This document shows, in pieces, positions 52,705 through 63,119 of a stretch of 64,000 nucleotides of DNA. The notes below the pieces were generated by a model, which worked only from the letters and a program-made list of their open reading frames with translations, was not told where the DNA came from and searched no databases. This DNA is from Clostridium sp. (GTDB taxonomy: Bacteria; Bacillota; Clostridia; TANB77; CAG-508): positions 1 through 64,000 of the forward strand of contig JAHAKD010000005.1 of NCBI GenBank assembly GCA_018371855.1, written 5' to 3'. Within the stretch, counting starts at the first letter, position 1, and each line of letters begins with the position of its first letter. The translations under genes and the position numbers were made by a program.

Positions 52705-55700
52705 ATGCGAAAAACTAAAATGCCTATGGATACTAAAAAACGAAAACAGATGCAAGCATTTGGAAACATTAAAATTATTACTATAAGTATAATTGCAGTA
52801 ATCCTAACGATATTATTTGTTTTAGGTTTAATTTCATATGCAAAAAGTGATATAGACGTTACAACATTAAATATTGTAACGAAAAACGGGGATAGTACAT
52901 TACCACTTAAAGGAGCAAAATATACTATAAAAAAAGTAAATACTGATGAAGAGAACAATGAAACAGAAGAAGATGCAAAGGACTATTATGGTAATGTAAT
53001 TGGAGAAATAGAAAATATAGATGGTGTTGATTATAGAGTTATTACGAGTGATGAAAATGGCGAAATAAACTTAGACTTACCATCCGGAAAATATAGAGTA
53101 ACTGAAATAGTAGCTCCTACAGGATATAAATTGAATGAAAACAATACATATAACGTAGAATTAAATAGTGATGGAGAATATACTTTAATTTACGAAAATA
53201 AAGAATGGGAGAAAAAATATATAATGTCTGAAGATAAAGTAATGACATTAGATATAAAAGAAACTAGTGGAGAAGAATATATTTCATTAGTATTAGTTGC
53301 AAAAAAATATAAAATACCAGCAGAAGAAAAAGAAGATGGACAAGAAACCATCGTAAAACCAGGAGTATATATTTTTAGACATAGTGCAGAAAACAAAATA
53401 AAAGAAGTTGTATGTTTAGGTGAAGAGGACAGCTTAATTACTAAAGAAATAGAGAAAATATTGAATACGAGAGATAATATTGCCCCAAAAGATATTGTAG
53501 GAAAATTAATAAGGATAGTAAATGAAACAAATTCAAATTATATTATATTTTCAAACGATACAATATTAATTTTTAGTAAATCAGGAGAATTAATTAATGT
53601 TTTATTTGAAAATGGAGTTGAATTAGATAGTAATTTTTATGTATCAAAAGAAACAGGGAATATAACTATTTCGGGAACACTATATGGTAAACAAACAATT
53701 CCTGCAGAATTAACAGAAGCTAACCAAGAAATTGAAATTGGGGATATAGATAAAGAAAATACTATTTTAATGCAATTGAATGATGAAGGAAAAATAAAAT
53801 GGGTATTGGATTTAAAAGATAGCCATATTAATTACACTATAGTAGAATATAATTCAAATATTGTGATTGAATTAGAATGTGATGGAGACATAAGTATTCC
53901 TTCAGGAGATGAAACTATAGATTTACCAGAAGGAGCTTATAAGCTAGTAATAAACAATGGAAAGATAGAAAATGTATCAAAACTAAATGATACTTTTATG
54001 GGATTTTTGTATGAAGAAAATTATGGGTGCATGATGACAATTACATCAGATAATGGATTTTTTAGCATAATAGGTATATATGATTCATATACAATACCAG
54101 CAGAAAGAACTGTTAATGGAAAAGGAATAGAATTAAAAGAAGATACAATGTATGTTATAAAATTTAATAATGATGATAAAGTAGAATGGGTAACTCCAAT
54201 TAATATGATAGATGGAGCAGTTCTTTACTACGACGAATTAAGTAATGGATATGTTTTATATGGTCCTATTGTGGGAAATATAGACGGTGAGTATACTCAA
54301 ACAGGTGATACTATAAATATTGAAGGCATTAATTTGGTAAGATTAAAAATAAATAAAAATGGAAAAGTTGTGTATGCCGATAAAATACAAAAACTAAATA
54401 ATAATATGGAATCAATAACTTTATTACTTAATGAAATTGAATTAGAAAATAATAAAAATGTTCAACTAAAATTAAAAGCTAGATATGAAGAAGCAAGCGT
54501 AAGGACAGCAATAAATCCAATAATTAATACAAAACTAGAAAAAAATGTAGAAATAGAAGAAAATAGAGAAAAAATAGATAAGAAAACTATAAATGTTGTA
54601 AATAATAAAGATGATTCTTTGCAAATTATAAAGCAAGATTCAAAGACAGCAGAGTTATTACCAGGAGCAAAGTTTACAATACAACAAGTTATAACAAAAG
54701 AAGATGGAACAACAATAAAAGAAGATGCTAAAGATGTAGAAGGAAATTTAATTGGAGATATAGAGAATATAGATGGTAAGGAGTTAAGAGTAGTTACTAC
54801 AAATGAAAAAGGAGAAATAAATGCAAGTTTACCTATTGGAAAGTATGAAATAGTAGAAGTAAAAGCTCCAGAAGGATACTACTTAAAACCTTCGATAGAA
54901 GAAAATACATACCAAGTAGAAATTACTGAAAAGCAAGAAGAGAAGAAAGAATGGAGAGAAACTTGGAATAGAGTAGTAGGAGTAGGAAGAGAACTATCAT
55001 TTTATGGAAATAATAAAGATGTTAATAGTTTTGAAGAATATGGTTTATTAGAAATAATTAATGAGGATGAAACAGGAGTTGTTGCATATATAGGAGCAGA
55101 ACAATTAAATATACCAGCAGAAGATACTGTATTTAATAAGGAGATTAGTGTAAATAATCCAGCGATTATAAAATATAATTTAGAGCATAAAGTTGAATGG
55201 GTAAAAAACACTATAGATGCAGAGAAAATATCTAAAACAAGTGATGGAGGATACGTGATAATTGGATATTGTTATAATAATATAACAATTCCTGGTTCTG
55301 ATGTAATAAATAACAAGCCACTTACAATAGATAATGGCGACGTAATACTAAAATTAAATAGAGATTTTATTATAGAGTCAGTTATTTTTACAGATGAAAT
55401 TGCTTATATAACTGATGATATATATTATTTAGGTACATCATATGATGATATGAGAATTCCCGAAATAAGTAATATTACTGGAAAAGAAATGACTTTAAAA
55501 GAAGGAGAATATTTAATTAAAATAAATGAGCATCTTCAAATCGAAAAAGTAATAGCAAAAGTAGATGATATGCATAAAATAAATAATAATGAGATAATAT
55601 ATACCATGTTACCTAAAGAAAATATGGAGATGTATACAATAGATAATAAAAAAGTTGAACTGATTGCAGGTAAAGAATATTTAATTAAAAGTAATTATAA

Positions 55701-58119
55701 TGGAGACATATTAAACATTTTTACAGGAATGGATTCTTTATTAGAATTTATAGAGGATGAGAATGGATATCTCGTAAAAGTATACAATAAAGAAGATACA
55801 GTTATATCAGCAGATAATACATTAACCGGACAAGAAATAACTATAAAAAACTATATGTATTTGAAGTTAGATAGTAATTTTAACTTTATAAATAGCACAA
55901 TTGATTTTTGGAAGGATGAAAAGAGTTTTGCAAGTTATTTAGAAATGATTGATGTAATTGAAGATGGATATTTATTAAAAGTATATACACCAGAGCATAT
56001 AGATATAGAACAAAGTGGAAGTAATACACAAATTACATTATATTCACACAATGAAACAATCTTAAAGCTAAACAAACAACTACAAGTAGAGGAAAAATTA
56101 AATGAAATTTATATTGGAAAATATTATAGTTCAGGTGAATTTATAACATCTGATTTAGAAAATAAGAGTAATGGTATATATTTATTAGATAGATGGATGC
56201 AAGATGATACAATACCTCCAGAAGATACAGTGGGAAATAAAGAAATTGAAATTTCAAGTGGAAGACATAAAATATTATATAATAGTGAGTTTAAAGTCAT
56301 TGCAGTTGATAAAGATTTTCCAATATACATGTCAAATGATGTTTATTTGTTTGAGGAATATTATGATAAAGACATAACAATTCCAAGTAGTGATACTGTA
56401 GACGGTAAAGAAATTCAATTAAAAAAGGGATATTCATATGTAATATATAATAAACAAATGCAAGTAATAAGAGTACTTACAGGATATAATTTTTCATCGC
56501 TTGACGATAGCAGTATAAAGAATATATTATATATAGAAAATACTGGAGAAGAACAATTTTCTATAAAAGCGGAGGATACAGAGGAAAATAAAGAAATTAC
56601 AATTGAAGCAGATAGTAATTATTTTGCATTTATTAATCCAGAGACATTAAAGATAAAGAAAATAAATTATTTAACTGATGCTTACATTAGAGATGATACT
56701 TTGAAAAAAGTTGATGACGGATATATTACTATAGGAGATTTCGATAGCAAGAAAATAATTTCTGGTGAATTTACTGAATCTGGAAATTCAATTGAAATAG
56801 CAGATATTTATGAAGAATATACAATAAAATACAATATAGAAGGTAAAATTCAATATATGGTAAAAGGAGACATAATTAAACAAGAACAAGATGGAGAAAA
56901 TTATTCAACAATAACGGAATCATATGATTATTCTAGTGATACATTTCAATATAATTTAATAATTATGGATAAAAATTATAATATAATAAAAGAAATAGAT
57001 AATTTTCTATTAACTACTTCTGATGGAGGATATTTATATAATATTAAATATAAAAATAATACTACAATTCCAAAAGAAAATAATACAACAGGTGAAGATA
57101 TATTTGTAAACAAGGGAAAATATATTGCAAAGGAAAATTCGGAAGGAAAAATAGAATGGCTTGTAAAAGTAGAAAACTTTGCCAAAGAGATGGTAGAAAT
57201 AAATAATGAATATTTTGGTGGATATATACAGACTAATAATTTTGATTCTTTTAGTTTAGGTTTTATGAATATATCTGAAGAAAAATTATCAGATCAATTA
57301 ATGAATAAAGAACAATTGAATATAACAAATGAAGCAGATGTAGGAAAAGTTGTTGTAAAATATGTAGATAAAGCTACAAATAAAGAGATAGCGACAAGTG
57401 AAGAGCTTGAATATAGAACAGGAGAAAAATATGAAACAGAAGCAAAAAATGTACAATATTATAAATTAGACGGAACACCAGAAAACGCAACAGGAACAGT
57501 AACAAACGGAGTAACAGAAGTAATATACTACTACAACAAGCAAGACTTTAATATAAAGACAAATAAAACAATTTCTGATTTATATGTAAATGGCGAAAGA
57601 CAAAATATAGATGGAAATAAAAATAATATATTCCAAGTATCGATAGATAGAAAAGAAATAAAAGATGCAGAATTAAAAATAAAATATGTAATTAAGATAG
57701 AAAACACAGGAGAGATACCAGGAACAGCAGGAATAGTTACAGACCAAATACCAGAGGGCTTAGAATTCCATGCAGAAGATAATGCAGATTATTGGAAATT
57801 ACAAGATGGAGTAGCCATAACCAATAAACTAGATGGAGAATTAATACAACCAGGAGAAAGCAAAGAGTTAGAAATAGTACTAAGATGTACTAATGTAGGT
57901 GATGAAGTAGGAATAAAGACAAACAAAGCAGTAGCAGAAAATATGAAAAACGATCCTAATTTTGATGATACAAATCAACAAGACGATATAGGAGACTGTA
58001 AATTGGTAGTTTCAGTAGGACTAGGAGGAAAAGACAAAGTTAAAGTGCTAGTATTAGGAATTGTTGGATTAATGCTAATTGCAGATATAATTATAAAAAT
58101 AAAAAGAAAAATTAAATAA
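52705..58119 (+). CDS. Giant surface protein: SpaA-like domains, propeller-type repeats, MucBP, DUF11
   Basis: The 1804-residue protein has an N-terminal TM/signal anchor (about residues 23-46). Two SpaA/Cna-B-like domains follow (about 50-165 and 630-750), marked by LKGAKYTIKKV, then GEINLDLPSGKYRVTEIVAP and its counterpart. Two long blocks (about 170-610 and 760-1535) are built of units with (T)IPAEDTxxGKEIxI, an IKYN strand and a DGGY-type strand, suggesting beta-propellers. A MucBP domain (about 1542-1615), a DUF11-like domain (about 1620-1760) and a C-terminal TM with Lys/Arg tail complete it. There is no LPXTG. It is probably an adhesin or displayed scaffold. SD AAAGGATTG. Confidence 0.75.
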   Translation: MRKTKMPMDTKKRKQMQAFGNIKIITISIIAVILTILFVLGLISYAKSDIDVTTLNIVTKNGDSTLPLKGAKYTIKKVNTDEENNETEEDAKDYYGNVIGEIENIDGVDYRVITSDENGEINLDLPSGKYRVTEIVAPTGYKLNENNTYNVELNSDGEYTLIYENKEWEKKYIMSEDKVMTLDIKETSGEEYISLVLVAKKYKIPAEEKEDGQETIVKPGVYIFRHSAENKIKEVVCLGEEDSLITKEIEKILNTRDNIAPKDIVGKLIRIVNETNSNYIIFSNDTILIFSKSGELINVLFENGVELDSNFYVSKETGNITISGTLYGKQTIPAELTEANQEIEIGDIDKENTILMQLNDEGKIKWVLDLKDSHINYTIVEYNSNIVIELECDGDISIPSGDETIDLPEGAYKLVINNGKIENVSKLNDTFMGFLYEENYGCMMTITSDNGFFSIIGIYDSYTIPAERTVNGKGIELKEDTMYVIKFNNDDKVEWVTPINMIDGAVLYYDELSNGYVLYGPIVGNIDGEYTQTGDTINIEGINLVRLKINKNGKVVYADKIQKLNNNMESITLLLNEIELENNKNVQLKLKARYEEASVRTAINPIINTKLEKNVEIEENREKIDKKTINVVNNKDDSLQIIKQDSKTAELLPGAKFTIQQVITKEDGTTIKEDAKDVEGNLIGDIENIDGKELRVVTTNEKGEINASLPIGKYEIVEVKAPEGYYLKPSIEENTYQVEITEKQEEKKEWRETWNRVVGVGRELSFYGNNKDVNSFEEYGLLEIINEDETGVVAYIGAEQLNIPAEDTVFNKEISVNNPAIIKYNLEHKVEWVKNTIDAEKISKTSDGGYVIIGYCYNNITIPGSDVINNKPLTIDNGDVILKLNRDFIIESVIFTDEIAYITDDIYYLGTSYDDMRIPEISNITGKEMTLKEGEYLIKINEHLQIEKVIAKVDDMHKINNNEIIYTMLPKENMEMYTIDNKKVELIAGKEYLIKSNYNGDILNIFTGMDSLLEFIEDENGYLVKVYNKEDTVISADNTLTGQEITIKNYMYLKLDSNFNFINSTIDFWKDEKSFASYLEMIDVIEDGYLLKVYTPEHIDIEQSGSNTQITLYSHNETILKLNKQLQVEEKLNEIYIGKYYSSGEFITSDLENKSNGIYLLDRWMQDDTIPPEDTVGNKEIEISSGRHKILYNSEFKVIAVDKDFPIYMSNDVYLFEEYYDKDITIPSSDTVDGKEIQLKKGYSYVIYNKQMQVIRVLTGYNFSSLDDSSIKNILYIENTGEEQFSIKAEDTEENKEITIEADSNYFAFINPETLKIKKINYLTDAYIRDDTLKKVDDGYITIGDFDSKKIISGEFTESGNSIEIADIYEEYTIKYNIEGKIQYMVKGDIIKQEQDGENYSTITESYDYSSDTFQYNLIIMDKNYNIIKEIDNFLLTTSDGGYLYNIKYKNNTTIPKENNTTGEDIFVNKGKYIAKENSEGKIEWLVKVENFAKEMVEINNEYFGGYIQTNNFDSFSLGFMNISEEKLSDQLMNKEQLNITNEADVGKVVVKYVDKATNKEIATSEELEYRTGEKYETEAKNVQYYKLDGTPENATGTVTNGVTEVIYYYNKQDFNIKTNKTISDLYVNGERQNIDGNKNNIFQVSIDRKEIKDAELKIKYVIKIENTGEIPGTAGIVTDQIPEGLEFHAEDNADYWKLQDGVAITNKLDGELIQPGESKELEIVLRCTNVGDEVGIKTNKAVAENMKNDPNFDDTNQQDDIGDCKLVVSVGLGGKDKVKVLVLGIVGLMLIADIIIKIKRKIK

Positions 58120-58122
58120 AAT

Positions 58123-58158
58123 AAAAAAGAGTTAAGCTGATTAGCTTAACTCTTTTTT
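58123..58158. terminator. Bidirectional terminator
   Basis: AAAAAAGAGTTAAGCT, loop GATT, AGCTTAACTCTTTTTT. A perfect 16-bp stem between the surface protein and the convergent por operon. Confidence 0.95.
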
Positions 58159-58160
58159 AT

Positions 58161-59114
58161 TTATTCTTTATTTGTTAATTCTTCTAATGCTAGTAATTCT
58201 TCCCATCTTTTATCAACTATTTTTTGGAATTCTTCTATCATCCACTCATTTCCCGGTTTAAACATATGTCTAAAACGTTTTTGTGGTTTTAAGAATTCTT
58301 CGATTGGAAGTTTTTTTGCTGGTTTATAAGTTATTTTATATTTACCATCTACAACTTCATATAATGGCCAATAACATGTATCTGCAGCTAATTTGTTAAT
58401 TTGCATTAAATCTTCTGTTGCATATCCCCATCCTCTTGGGCAAGGTGCCATTACATTTATGAATGTTGGTCCTTCTGTATATATTGCCTTTTCTGCTTTT
58501 TCATATAAGTCTTTAAAATTAGTCATAGCAAGAGTTTGAGCAACATATGGTAAATGATGTGATACCATTATTTCTGTTAAATCTTTTCTTTCTTGTGCTT
58601 TACCTGGGATAACTGTTCCTGCTGGTGATGTAGTTGTATCTGCAAATTTAGGTGTTGCAGAAGAACGTTGAATACCAGTGTTCATATATGCACCATTATC
58701 GTAACATACATAAACCATATCATGTCCTCTTTCCATAGCTCCAGAAAGTGATTGTAAACCTATATCATAAGTTCCACCATCTCCACCAAATGCGATGAAT
58801 TTTGTATGTGTATCTTCTTCTAATTTTCCTTGTTTCTTTAAAGATTTGTATGCAGCTTCAACACCAGATAATGTACTACCAGCATTTTCAAATGCTGTAT
58901 GGATAAATGAATCTGTCCAAGATGTGTAAGGGTATGTAAATGTAGAAACTTCCATACATCCAGTAGCTGTAGCAATTACAGCATGATCTTCTGGTTTTAA
59001 TGCACGTAAAATCATTCTAGCAACTGGTGGAGCTCCACAACCAGCACACATTTTATGTCCTTCAGAAAATCTTGAAGGCTTATTTGCGACTACTTCTTTT
59101 AAATTATATGGCAT
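58161..59114 (-). CDS. porB: Pyruvate:ferredoxin oxidoreductase, beta subunit
   Basis: The 317-residue subunit binds thiamine diphosphate. It has the Cys block KMCAGCGAPPVARMI, the TPP motif FGGDGGTYDIGLQSLSGAME, and CYDNGAYMNTGIQRSSATP. It is the last gene of porC-porD-porA-porB and its start overlaps the end of porA by one base. The complex converts pyruvate and CoA to acetyl-CoA and CO2, reducing ferredoxin. A 2-ketoisovalerate-type substrate cannot be fully excluded. Confidence 0.93.
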   Translation of the reverse strand: MPYNLKEVVANKPSRFSEGHKMCAGCGAPPVARMILRALKPEDHAVIATATGCMEVSTFTYPYTSWTDSFIHTAFENAGSTLSGVEAAYKSLKKQGKLEEDTHTKFIAFGGDGGTYDIGLQSLSGAMERGHDMVYVCYDNGAYMNTGIQRSSATPKFADTTTSPAGTVIPGKAQERKDLTEIMVSHHLPYVAQTLAMTNFKDLYEKAEKAIYTEGPTFINVMAPCPRGWGYATEDLMQINKLAADTCYWPLYEVVDGKYKITYKPAKKLPIEEFLKPQKRFRHMFKPGNEWMIEEFQKIVDKRWEELLALEELTNKE

Positions 59115-60310
59115 TATTTTTCAGCTCCTTTCGTTCTTAATCCTAAATATCTATAAGGATTATCTATTTTTCCTGTTTTTACGATTTCTAATAAATCATT
59201 ATAAACTTTTTCGATGTCATCAGATTTTGTATCTCTACCACCAATTCCATAGATATAACTTACTGTAGGTACATGTATATTATTTACATACATACCAGAT
59301 GTAACATCTGTAAATAATGCACCACCTGCAGCATTTAGAGAATCTGCTTTATCTAATACTGCAACTGCTTTTACATTTGCTAATGCTTTAGTAATTTCTT
59401 CTGCAGGGAATGGTCTGAATACACGAACTTTTAATAGTCCAGCTTTAATACCTTTACTACGTAAATCATCTACTACAAATTTTGCAGTACCTGCTGTAGA
59501 GTTCATACAAACAATAGCAACATCGGCATCTTCTAATTTATATTCTTCGAATAAACCATATTTTCTACCTGTTAATTTTTCGAATTCTTCTGCTACTTCT
59601 AAAATAACTTTTTTAGCATTTTTCATAGCTTGTGCTTGTTGAGCCTTGTGTTCGAATAAATATCCTTGTAAATCTAAAGGTCCAATAGAAATAGGTTCTT
59701 TGCTATTTAATAAGTAATGTTCTGGTTTATATGTACCAACAAAATCTTTTACTTTATCATCTTCTACTAAATCTATTGTCTCTATAGAATGTGATGTAAT
59801 AAATCCATCTTGGCATACCATTAATGGTAATAAAACATCTTTATGTTCTGCAATTCGATGAGCCATTAATAGGTTATCATATGCTTCTTGATTACTTTCT
59901 GAAAATAACATTATCCATCCAGCATCACGAACACCCATTGCATCTGAATGATCATTGTGGATATTTAATGGTCCAGATACAGCTCTATTAACAAGTGACA
60001 TTACTATAGGTAAACGTAATGATGAAGCAATATATATCATTTCCCACATGAAAGATAATCCGTTTGAAGATGTAGCTGTCATAGCTCTAGCGCCTGCTGC
60101 TTCTGCACCAACACAAGCACTCATTGCACTATGCTCACTCTCTACTGCGACGAATTCTGTATCAACAGCACCATTGCTAACAAAAGTAGAAAAATATTGT
60201 GGTATTTCTGTTGATGGTGTAATAGGAAAGGCAGCAACAACGTCTGGATTTATTTGTTTCATAGCTGTAGCTGCAGCTTCATTACCACTTAAACGTTCTC
60301 TTATACTCAT
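59114..60310 (-). CDS. porA: Pyruvate:ferredoxin oxidoreductase, alpha subunit
   Basis: The 398-residue subunit has NEAAATAMKQINPDVVAAFP, ITPSTEIPQYFS, VESEHSAMSACVGAEAAGAR and ATSSNGLSFMWEM, the alpha-subunit pyrimidine-binding pattern. RDTKSDDIEKV near the end is typical for PorA. It overlaps both neighbours by one base, showing tight translational coupling. Confidence 0.93.
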   Translation of the reverse strand: MSIRERLSGNEAAATAMKQINPDVVAAFPITPSTEIPQYFSTFVSNGAVDTEFVAVESEHSAMSACVGAEAAGARAMTATSSNGLSFMWEMIYIASSLRLPIVMSLVNRAVSGPLNIHNDHSDAMGVRDAGWIMLFSESNQEAYDNLLMAHRIAEHKDVLLPLMVCQDGFITSHSIETIDLVEDDKVKDFVGTYKPEHYLLNSKEPISIGPLDLQGYLFEHKAQQAQAMKNAKKVILEVAEEFEKLTGRKYGLFEEYKLEDADVAIVCMNSTAGTAKFVVDDLRSKGIKAGLLKVRVFRPFPAEEITKALANVKAVAVLDKADSLNAAGGALFTDVTSGMYVNNIHVPTVSYIYGIGGRDTKSDDIEKVYNDLLEIVKTGKIDNPYRYLGLRTKGAEK

Positions 60311-60615
60311 TATTCAATTCCCTCCTCTTCCATTGAGATTGCTTTAAAAGGACAAACTTTGGCGCAAACGCCACATCCTTTACAATAATCATAATTAAAA
60401 TCAGTTCTTTTCATATCTTTTCCAACTGGAATTGCATTTTCTGGACAAACAGGGAAGCATAATCCACATTGTTTACATTTTTCACTATCAAAAACAGGTC
60501 TCATGCTTCTCCAATCTCCAGTTTTTATTTCACGAGAATTTCCAGCATTATATATTGTTCCTCCAATTGTCATATCTTCCATTGGAGTTGAGCCATTTAT
60601 ATTTGTTTTATCCAT
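60310..60615 (-). CDS. porD: Pyruvate:ferredoxin oxidoreductase, delta subunit
   Basis: The 101-residue ferredoxin-like subunit has two [4Fe-4S] motifs, CKQCGLCFPVCPENA and CKGCGVCAKVCPFKA, which carry electrons from the TPP site to external ferredoxin. The N-terminus contains TGDWRSMRPVFDSEKC, typical of PorD. Confidence 0.95.
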   Translation of the reverse strand: MDKTNINGSTPMEDMTIGGTIYNAGNSREIKTGDWRSMRPVFDSEKCKQCGLCFPVCPENAIPVGKDMKRTDFNYDYCKGCGVCAKVCPFKAISMEEEGIE

Positions 60616-60641
60616 TTTTAAACTCCTTTCTTAAAAGTTTA

Positions 60642-61223
60642 CTATTGTACTTTTACAACTTTTTGTAAAGCTATTTCTAATGCTTTCATATTTCCACCTA
60701 TAACTTCTGGTTTCTTTGCAAATTTATGCTTAAAAGAACCCTCCATATCTTGTAAGAAATCTTTTTCAGGAATTATTCCTGTTACTTTTACAACAGCAGC
60801 AAGCATTGGAGTGTTAGGAAAATACTTTCCTAAAGCTTCTATAGAAACAGTTCTTGCATCTATTGTATATATGTGTCCTTTATATCCTTTTAATAATCTT
60901 TTTAATGTTTCACCATCTTTTGTAGTATTAATAATAATAGCTCCAGATTCTTTTAATCCTGCAGTAACATCTACTGAATGTAATAAAGTGTCATCAACGA
61001 CTACTACATAATCTGGATTATAAATATTACAATGTATTCTAATAGGTGTTGTACTAATTCTGTTATAAGCGGTGATTGGTGCTCCCATTCTTTCAGCACC
61101 ATATTCAGGAAATCCTTGTATATATTTTCCTGTATTAAATGCTGCATCAGCTAATAATAAAGAAGCTGTTTTGGCACCTTGACCACCTCTACCATGCCAT
61201 CTAATTTCAATTAAATCGTTCAT
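60642..61223 (-). CDS. porC: Pyruvate:ferredoxin oxidoreductase, gamma subunit
   Basis: The 193-residue subunit has EIRWHGRGGQGAKTASLLLA and FPEYGAERMGAPITAYNRI, the gamma-subunit signatures. It is the first gene of the operon, with SD AAAAGGAGGT and a consensus promoter (61275-61303). A 26-bp gap separates it from porD. Confidence 0.95.
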   Translation of the reverse strand: MNDLIEIRWHGRGGQGAKTASLLLADAAFNTGKYIQGFPEYGAERMGAPITAYNRISTTPIRIHCNIYNPDYVVVVDDTLLHSVDVTAGLKESGAIIINTTKDGETLKRLLKGYKGHIYTIDARTVSIEALGKYFPNTPMLAAVVKVTGIIPEKDFLQDMEGSFKHKFAKKPEVIGGNMKALEIALQKVVKVQ

Positions 61224-61274
61224 TGGTTTTAAATTACCTCCTTTTAGTAAATTTACGTATAAATATACACTTAA

Positions 61275-61303
61275 AGTATATTCTTAAAAGCCGTAAGTGT
61301 CAA
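61275..61303 (-). promoter_or_regulatory. Sigma-A promoter of porCDAB
   Basis: On the minus strand TTGACA (61303-61298), a 17-bp spacer and TATACT (61280-61275). It leads to a leader of about 45 nt. Confidence 0.88.
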
Positions 61304-61349
61304 GGCAATTTGTTAGAATAAATGGTCATAAAAAAATAAAAATGCCAAG

Positions 61350-61378
61350 TAGACATAATCTTTAAAAAGTGCTATACT
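61350..61378 (+). promoter_or_regulatory. Sigma-A promoter of the 502-residue protein gene
   Basis: TAGACA, a 17-bp spacer and TATACT (61373-61378), divergent from the por promoter with about 50 bp between the -35 boxes. Confidence 0.75.
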
Positions 61379-61424
61379 ATAAAGGCTGAAAGCAAGTTGA
61401 AAAAGATTTTTAAGGAGGATAAAT

Positions 61425-62933
61425 ATGCTAATTAAAACAAAATTAAGACCAAAGGAACTAAATGAATTTAATCGGTGGTTTGGAGATTTAAAACACTCCA
61501 TTACACCGATTGAAGGAACTAGTAGACAAATCCAAGAGCGGATCGAAGACGAGAGAGTGAGTTCACAAATAATTTTATCAAGTGAAAAGTTGTTTATTCA
61601 AGATATTAAAGGAGAAGCTGTAGGTAGAATACACAAAAATTTGCTTACAAATATTTATAGGGATATGAATAATGTCCAACGCTTTATGCTAAGAACTTTT
61701 GTTGAATTTGAAAGAAATGCGCTACCAATTGTTTCAAATTCTCAAGCTGGGGATTTTATACAGGGATTAGAGGAAGATGAAAAAGTAATGATTTATAATC
61801 AAATTTTACACTTCTTCAAGTATTTTAAAGATATAGAACTTACCGAAGATACAGAAGTTTGTGTATTAGCGGCGGATAGCACATCAATATGTGGTTCAAT
61901 AACTAAGGACACCAATTTGAGTTCCATTAAACTTCCTAAAGATATCAAGAAGAAAGTATATTTATTGGAATTATCAGATAGTCAGATAAATATGCTAAAA
62001 TATTATTACATGATGGTTCTAGATATTATCTTACATCCTTTTTTCGAAAATACTATATATGCAATAGAACAAGCTAGACCATTATATTGGAGTATAGTAA
62101 GCTTGTTAAAAAAATTGGATGAACATATTAGTGATTTTTGGAGAGAAAGAGCAAGGATTATATTAGCGAAGTATATTAATAATGATGGAGCAAAAGAGCT
62201 TTACATTGAACTTTTTGAAGGTGACAAAGGGAATGGAAAGGAACTACTGAGAGAGAATTATTACTTTAATATGGCAACAGGAATTATAATGAACAGTGAT
62301 ATTCAAATACGATTTTTCTATGAAATGAATAAAGAGGAAAAGAATATTGTAATAAACCAAGTTGTTTCCTTCGCGAGAAGAATAAATACCTTATTAGCTA
62401 AAGATTTAGAGAGAATCTCACCAGAGGTGTTTTATCATCCAAGAGAACATGAGACAGAGCTGGAAGAAATTTTTACGTACCTTAAAATGTTCAGATTTAC
62501 TCATAAAACTTTAGAAGAAGTAATGTTACAAAAGGGAATGAGTAAAAAAGAATGGAGCTATGTAAAAAATTTATTAAGGACAGTATATGAAGAGGAACAT
62601 ATGCAAAGAATAGAGGAGCAATATTTAGCTTCCGAGCATGATTATTATACTATAATTAATAACATTGCATTAAAATATTCATTACAGTCGGCAAGTTCTG
62701 TAAATGCAAATTTATTAGAACTTTGTAAATATGAGTTAGCATTTAAACTAGCAATTCAAGAAAAGACAGAAGAAGAAAAAGCAGTTATGAAAGACATGGA
62801 GTCTATATACAGGCTGCTAGATATACCTTTTAAAACAAATCTGGATAAAGATTTGATGATAGAGGCACAACGAAAGAAAGGCGTATCAGATTGGATGATT
62901 AATCTGTTTGTTTTTATCTGTGAAGATGAGTAA
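61425..62933 (+). CDS. Unknown 502-residue cytoplasmic protein
   Basis: The protein has no signal peptide, TM helix or metal motif that I can see. It is mostly helical and charged, with blocks such as LRPKELNEFNRWFGDL at the N-terminus, DIILHPFFENTIYAIEQARP in the middle and MKDMESIYRLLDIPFKTNLD near the C-terminus. SD AAGGAGG 7 bp before the ATG, its own promoter and a good terminator show it is a real, separately transcribed gene. I do not recognise a family. minD follows on the same strand; a role in division is possible only by position. Confidence 0.7.
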   Translation: MLIKTKLRPKELNEFNRWFGDLKHSITPIEGTSRQIQERIEDERVSSQIILSSEKLFIQDIKGEAVGRIHKNLLTNIYRDMNNVQRFMLRTFVEFERNALPIVSNSQAGDFIQGLEEDEKVMIYNQILHFFKYFKDIELTEDTEVCVLAADSTSICGSITKDTNLSSIKLPKDIKKKVYLLELSDSQINMLKYYYMMVLDIILHPFFENTIYAIEQARPLYWSIVSLLKKLDEHISDFWRERARIILAKYINNDGAKELYIELFEGDKGNGKELLRENYYFNMATGIIMNSDIQIRFFYEMNKEEKNIVINQVVSFARRINTLLAKDLERISPEVFYHPREHETELEEIFTYLKMFRFTHKTLEEVMLQKGMSKKEWSYVKNLLRTVYEEEHMQRIEEQYLASEHDYYTIINNIALKYSLQSASSVNANLLELCKYELAFKLAIQEKTEEEKAVMKDMESIYRLLDIPFKTNLDKDLMIEAQRKKGVSDWMINLFVFICEDE

Positions 62934-62942
62934 AAAAATAGG

Positions 62943-62971
62943 GGAAGCAGGATGTTATCCTGCTTTTTTCC
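62943..62971 (+). terminator. Rho-independent terminator
   Basis: AAGCAGGAT, loop GTT, ATCCTGCTT, then TTTT. Confidence 0.9.
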
Positions 62972-63119
62972 TACCTAAAAAGGTGGACTAAAAAAACGTA
63001 TAAATCTTACGCAAATAAGCTTTCTAAGATTGACTTTTTATACTTTTTCATATATTATAGTAATGTCAAATTTTATGTATAAATGAGATATAAAAGCACT
63101 AGCTTAAGGAGGAAGATTT

